Part shown: positions 61,587 through 64,000 of the stretch, piece by piece
Numbering within the stretch: position 1 is the first letter of the stretch
How the letters are laid out: every line of letters begins with the position of its first letter
Source of the DNA: Agromyces subbeticus DSM 16689
GTDB lineage: Bacteria; Actinomycetota; Actinomycetes; Actinomycetales; Microbacteriaceae
Assembly: GCF_000421565.1 (NCBI RefSeq)
Contig: NZ_ATXG01000013.1
Coordinates: forward strand, 78,146 to 142,145
Direction of reading: 5' to 3'
Length of the DNA: 64,000 nucleotides
Translations under genes and position numbers: made by a program
The notes under the pieces: model-generated
What the model was told of the DNA's origin: nothing
The model's input: only the letters and a program-made list of their open reading frames with translations
The model's database searches: none

Positions 61587-62437
61587 CCGCCGACGGCCGC
61601 GTCACCCTCGTCGGGGCCGGCCCAGGCGACGCCGGGCTGCTCACGATCCGCGGCCTGCGCGCCCTCGAAGCGGCCGACGTCATCGTCGCCGACCGGCTCG
61701 GCGCGCGCGGCGTGCTCGACGGGCTGGCCGCCGAGGGCGTCGAGCTCACGGCCGAGGTCGTCGACGTCGGCAAGCTGCCCGGCCACCACGCCGTGCCCCA
61801 AGACGCGATCAACGCCCTGCTCGTCACGCTCGCGCGCGACGGCAAGCAGGTCGTACGGCTCAAGGGCGGCGACCCGTTCATCTTCGGCCGTGGCGGCGAA
61901 GAGCTCGCGTTCTGCCGGGACGCGGGCATTCACGTCGAGGTCGTCCCCGGCATCACGAGTGCGATCTCGGTGCCCGCGATCGCCGGCATCCCGCTCACGC
62001 ACCGCGGGCTCGCGACCACGTTCACCGTGGTCACCGGCCACGAGCAGATCCGTTCGCTCGGCGGAGGCCCCGATCACACCGTCGTGCTGCTCATGGGCAT
62101 CGGCACGCTCGCCAACTCCGCGATCACGCTCGCCCGGGGCGAGCGCGGCGCCGACTGCCCGGTTGCTATCATCGAAGACGGCTACGGCCCGCGCCAGCGG
62201 GTCACGGTGGGCACGCTCGACACGATCGCGCTGCAGGCCGCCCGCCGCGGCATCCGCTCGCCCGCCGTCGTCGTCGTCGGCGATGTCGTCAGGCTCAGCC
62301 CGTATGCTGAACCGCTGGTCGAGGAAGGAGCGCAGCGACCGTCTCGAGACCGCTCGACCGAGCATCAGACATCCCGAGAAGTTCCCTCGTCGCTCTTCGA
62401 CCCACACGTTCCGAACCGAGAGGCCACCCAGCAATGA
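61583..62437 (+). CDS. cobA: Uroporphyrinogen-III C-methyltransferase
   Basis: Makes precorrin-2 from uroporphyrinogen III with two SAM, the first step to siroheme. 284 residues: GAGPGDAGLLTIRGLRALEAADV, VVRLKGGDPFIFGRGGEEL, VVPGITSAISVPAIAGIPLTHR and LLMGIGTLANSA are standard. The catalytic fold ends near VVVVGDVVRLSPY (about 236); the last 45 residues, rich in Arg, Ser and Glu, are partly encoded by a repeat (62317-62351). GTG start in the permease stop (GTGA). With the downstream Fe chelatase function supplied at 52976. Confidence 0.94.
   Translation: MTADGRVTLVGAGPGDAGLLTIRGLRALEAADVIVADRLGARGVLDGLAAEGVELTAEVVDVGKLPGHHAVPQDAINALLVTLARDGKQVVRLKGGDPFIFGRGGEELAFCRDAGIHVEVVPGITSAISVPAIAGIPLTHRGLATTFTVVTGHEQIRSLGGGPDHTVVLLMGIGTLANSAITLARGERGADCPVAIIEDGYGPRQRVTVGTLDTIALQAARRGIRSPAVVVVGDVVRLSPYAEPLVEEGAQRPSRDRSTEHQTSREVPSSLFDPHVPNREATQQ
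62317..62351. repeat. Palindromic repeat encoding the tail of CobA
   Basis: 35 bp beginning GGTCGAGGAAGGAGC and ending GTCTCGAGACC, a variant of the elements at 35527 and 60624. It is translated as part of the extra C-terminus of CobA, beyond the last residues of the methyltransferase fold. Confidence 0.65.
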
Positions 62438-63861
62438 CCCGTTCCCTTCGCGTCGCGATCGTCGGAGCCGGCCCAGCCGGCATCTACGCCGGCAACATCC
62501 TCAATCGTCAGGCCACCGAGGCCGGCGCCGAGGTCGCGATCGACCTGTTCGAGTCGCTTCCGGCCCCGTACGGGCTCATCCGCTACGGCGTCGCGCCCGA
62601 CCACCCGCGCATCAAGGGCATCGTCAAGTCGCTGCACGAGATGCTCGACGCCGGCACCATCCGCCTGATCGGCAACGTCGAGGTCGGCAAAGACATCACG
62701 GTCGACGAGCTGCGCGAGCGCTACGACGCGATCATCTTCGCAACCGGCGCGCTGAAGGATGCACCGCTGAACATCCCCGGCATCGACCTGCCCGGCTCCT
62801 ACGGCGCCGCTGACTTCGTGGCCTGGTACGACGGCCACCCCGACGTTCCGCGCGAGTGGCCGCTCGAGGCGCAGTCGATCGCGGTCATCGGCAACGGCAA
62901 CGTGGCCCTCGACGTCGCTCGCGTGCTCGCCAAGCACCCGAGAGACATCCTGTCGACGGATGTGCCCGCCAACGTCGTCGCCGGGCTCGAGGCGTCGCCC
63001 GTGACCGACGTGCACGTGTTCGGCCGCCGCGGCCCCGGCCACGTCAAGTTCACGCCGATCGAGCTGCGCGAGCTCGGCGAGGTGCCCGACGTCGACGTCG
63101 TGGTGTATGACGACGATTTCGAGCGCGCTGCGAACGACCCGCACGCCGAAGCCCTGTTCGCGTCGAACAACCAGGTCAAGGTGATGACCCGCACGCTGAA
63201 CGGCTGGCGCAAGCCCGCCGATCATGACTACACCGCATCGCGCCGCCTGCACCTGCACTTCCTGCACACGCCCGTCGAGGTGCTCGGCAGCGAAGCCGTC
63301 GAGGCCGTGCGCTTCGAGCGCACCCGCCCGGTCGGCGACGGTTCGGTCGAGGGCACCGGCGAGTTCGTCGAGGTGCCGGTGCAGGCCGTGTACCGCGCCG
63401 TCGGCTACGCGAGCTCGCCGATCGATGGGCTGCCCTTCGACGAGCGCGCAGCGGTCGTTCCCAACGCGGGCGGTCGGGTGACCGATGCCGCCGGCGCTCA
63501 CCTGCCGGGCGTCTACGCGACCGGGTGGATCAAGCGCGGCCCGGTCGGACTCATCGGCCACACCAAGGGCGACGCGCTCGAGACCATCACGAATCTGATG
63601 GCGGATGCCGCGGCGGGCGCGCTGCCCGCCCCGCTCGTCGACGCCGCAGGCGGCGCCGAGGTCTTCGAGCTGCTCGAGGAGCGAGAGGTCGCGTTCACGA
63701 CGTGGCAGGGCTGGCTCGCCCTCGACGCGCACGAGCGCGAGCTCGGCGAGACGTTCGAGGCGCCCGAGCACTACGCGGGCGTCGTGCGCGAGCGCGTGAA
63801 GGTCGTGCCCCGCGACGAGCAGGTCGAGATCTCCCGTTCGGCAGCACTGGCCCTCTCGTGA
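62434..63861 (+). CDS. fprA: Ferredoxin-NADP reductase (FprA type)
   Basis: 475-residue FAD/NADPH flavoprotein of the adrenodoxin-reductase family, which feeds electrons from NADPH to ferredoxin. FAD motif [37 protein letters not shown] motif [15 protein letters not shown] and [16 protein letters not shown], and C-terminal [18 protein letters not shown]. Overlaps cobA and the ferredoxin gene by 4 bp each. It presumably supplies sulfite reductase via the adjacent ferredoxin. Confidence 0.95.
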   Translation: MTRSLRVAIVGAGPAGIYAGNILNRQATEAGAEVAIDLFESLPAPYGLIRYGVAPDHPRIKGIVKSLHEMLDAGTIRLIGNVEVGKDITVDELRERYDAIIFATGALKDAPLNIPGIDLPGSYGAADFVAWYDGHPDVPREWPLEAQSIAVIGNGNVALDVARVLAKHPRDILSTDVPANVVAGLEASPVTDVHVFGRRGPGHVKFTPIELRELGEVPDVDVVVYDDDFERAANDPHAEALFASNNQVKVMTRTLNGWRKPADHDYTASRRLHLHFLHTPVEVLGSEAVEAVRFERTRPVGDGSVEGTGEFVEVPVQAVYRAVGYASSPIDGLPFDERAAVVPNAGGRVTDAAGAHLPGVYATGWIKRGPVGLIGHTKGDALETITNLMADAAAGALPAPLVDAAGGAEVFELLEEREVAFTTWQGWLALDAHERELGETFEAPEHYAGVVRERVKVVPRDEQVEISRSAALALS

Positions 63862-64000
63862 CGTACGTCATCGCGCTGCCCTGCGTCGACGTCAAAGACC
63901 GTGCGTGCATCGACGAGTGCCCGGTCGACTGCATCTACGAGGGTGAGCGTTCGCTCTACATCCACCCCGACGAGTGCGTCGACTGCGGGGCCTGCGAGCC
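63858..64000 (+). CDS. fdxA: Ferredoxin, 5' part (runs off the window)
   Basis: First 47 codons of a bacterial 7Fe/8Fe ferredoxin, GTG start in the fprA stop. [27 protein letters not shown] and [10 protein letters not shown] show the two cysteine clusters (C-x7-C-x3-CP and CxxCxxC). Likely electron carrier between FprA and sulfite reductase. The 3' end is outside the window. Confidence 0.93.
   Translation, partial: MTYVIALPCVDVKDRACIDECPVDCIYEGERSLYIHPDECVDCGACE

Overview
The window is about 70% G+C, densely packed and free of insertion sequences, phage genes and CRISPR arrays. Gene content, the order acs / tad pilus genes / topA-tmk-holB / tRNA-Thr, the many GTG starts and 4-base overlaps, a very frequent GGATGC/GCATCC word, and repeats that begin GGTCTCGATACGC all point to an actinobacterium of the family Microbacteriaceae. 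Agromyces or a close relative is my best guess, by inference only.

Layout. (1) 1-4800: 5' part of acs (minus strand), a 6C-type small RNA with its terminator, then a compact Tad/Flp pilus operon. (2) 4840-11710: a small conserved protein, topA, tmk, holB, a lipoprotein peptidase and tRNA-Thr(CGU). (3) 11780-19850 (minus): a regulator-headed operon with a GH4 glycosidase, myo-inositol genes (iolB, iolD, iolE, iolG) and a transaldolase. Diverging from it at 19960-27340 are a PfkB sugar kinase, a sugar ABC importer and a large secreted PIG-L deacetylase. (4) 27600-34250: assorted metabolic and cell-wall genes (oxidoreductase, DacB, nicotinamidase, hydrolase, Tat-exported phosphoesterase, AbiEi/DUF559-like protein). 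(5) 34340-41040 (minus): homoprotocatechuate meta-cleavage genes hpaD, hpaE, a GntR regulator, an unusual FAH-RraA fusion, hpaI and hpaH. (6) 41140-50660: NIPSNAP protein, long-form GAPDH, thiolase plus SDR, a PadR/membrane-protein pair, a RamB-type regulator diverging from pckG, and a DUF1622 protein. (7) 50690-52870: ABC exporter and a very small HTH protein. (8) 52980-64000: assimilatory sulfate reduction, comprising sirohydrochlorin chelatase, sulfite reductase, cysH, cysD, cysN, an SsuABC-like importer, cobA, ferredoxin-NADP reductase and a truncated ferredoxin gene.

How the parts work together. In region 8 CysDN and CysH take sulfate to sulfite, Sir reduces it to sulfide, CobA and the chelatase make its siroheme, and FprA/ferredoxin supplies electrons. 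In region 5 the Hpa enzymes open homoprotocatechuate and split the chain. Region 3 looks like uptake and breakdown of an inositol-containing sugar, with several inositol steps missing here.

Most interesting observations: palindromic repeats carried inside coding sequences and translated as linkers or tails (permease, CobA, FAH-RraA, end of hpaE); a well-formed 6C RNA with two further hairpins; a set of genes, mostly regulators, with -10 boxes 6-7 nt before the start codon, three of them overlapped by perfect inverted repeats; and the combined inositol / GH4 / secreted PIG-L locus.
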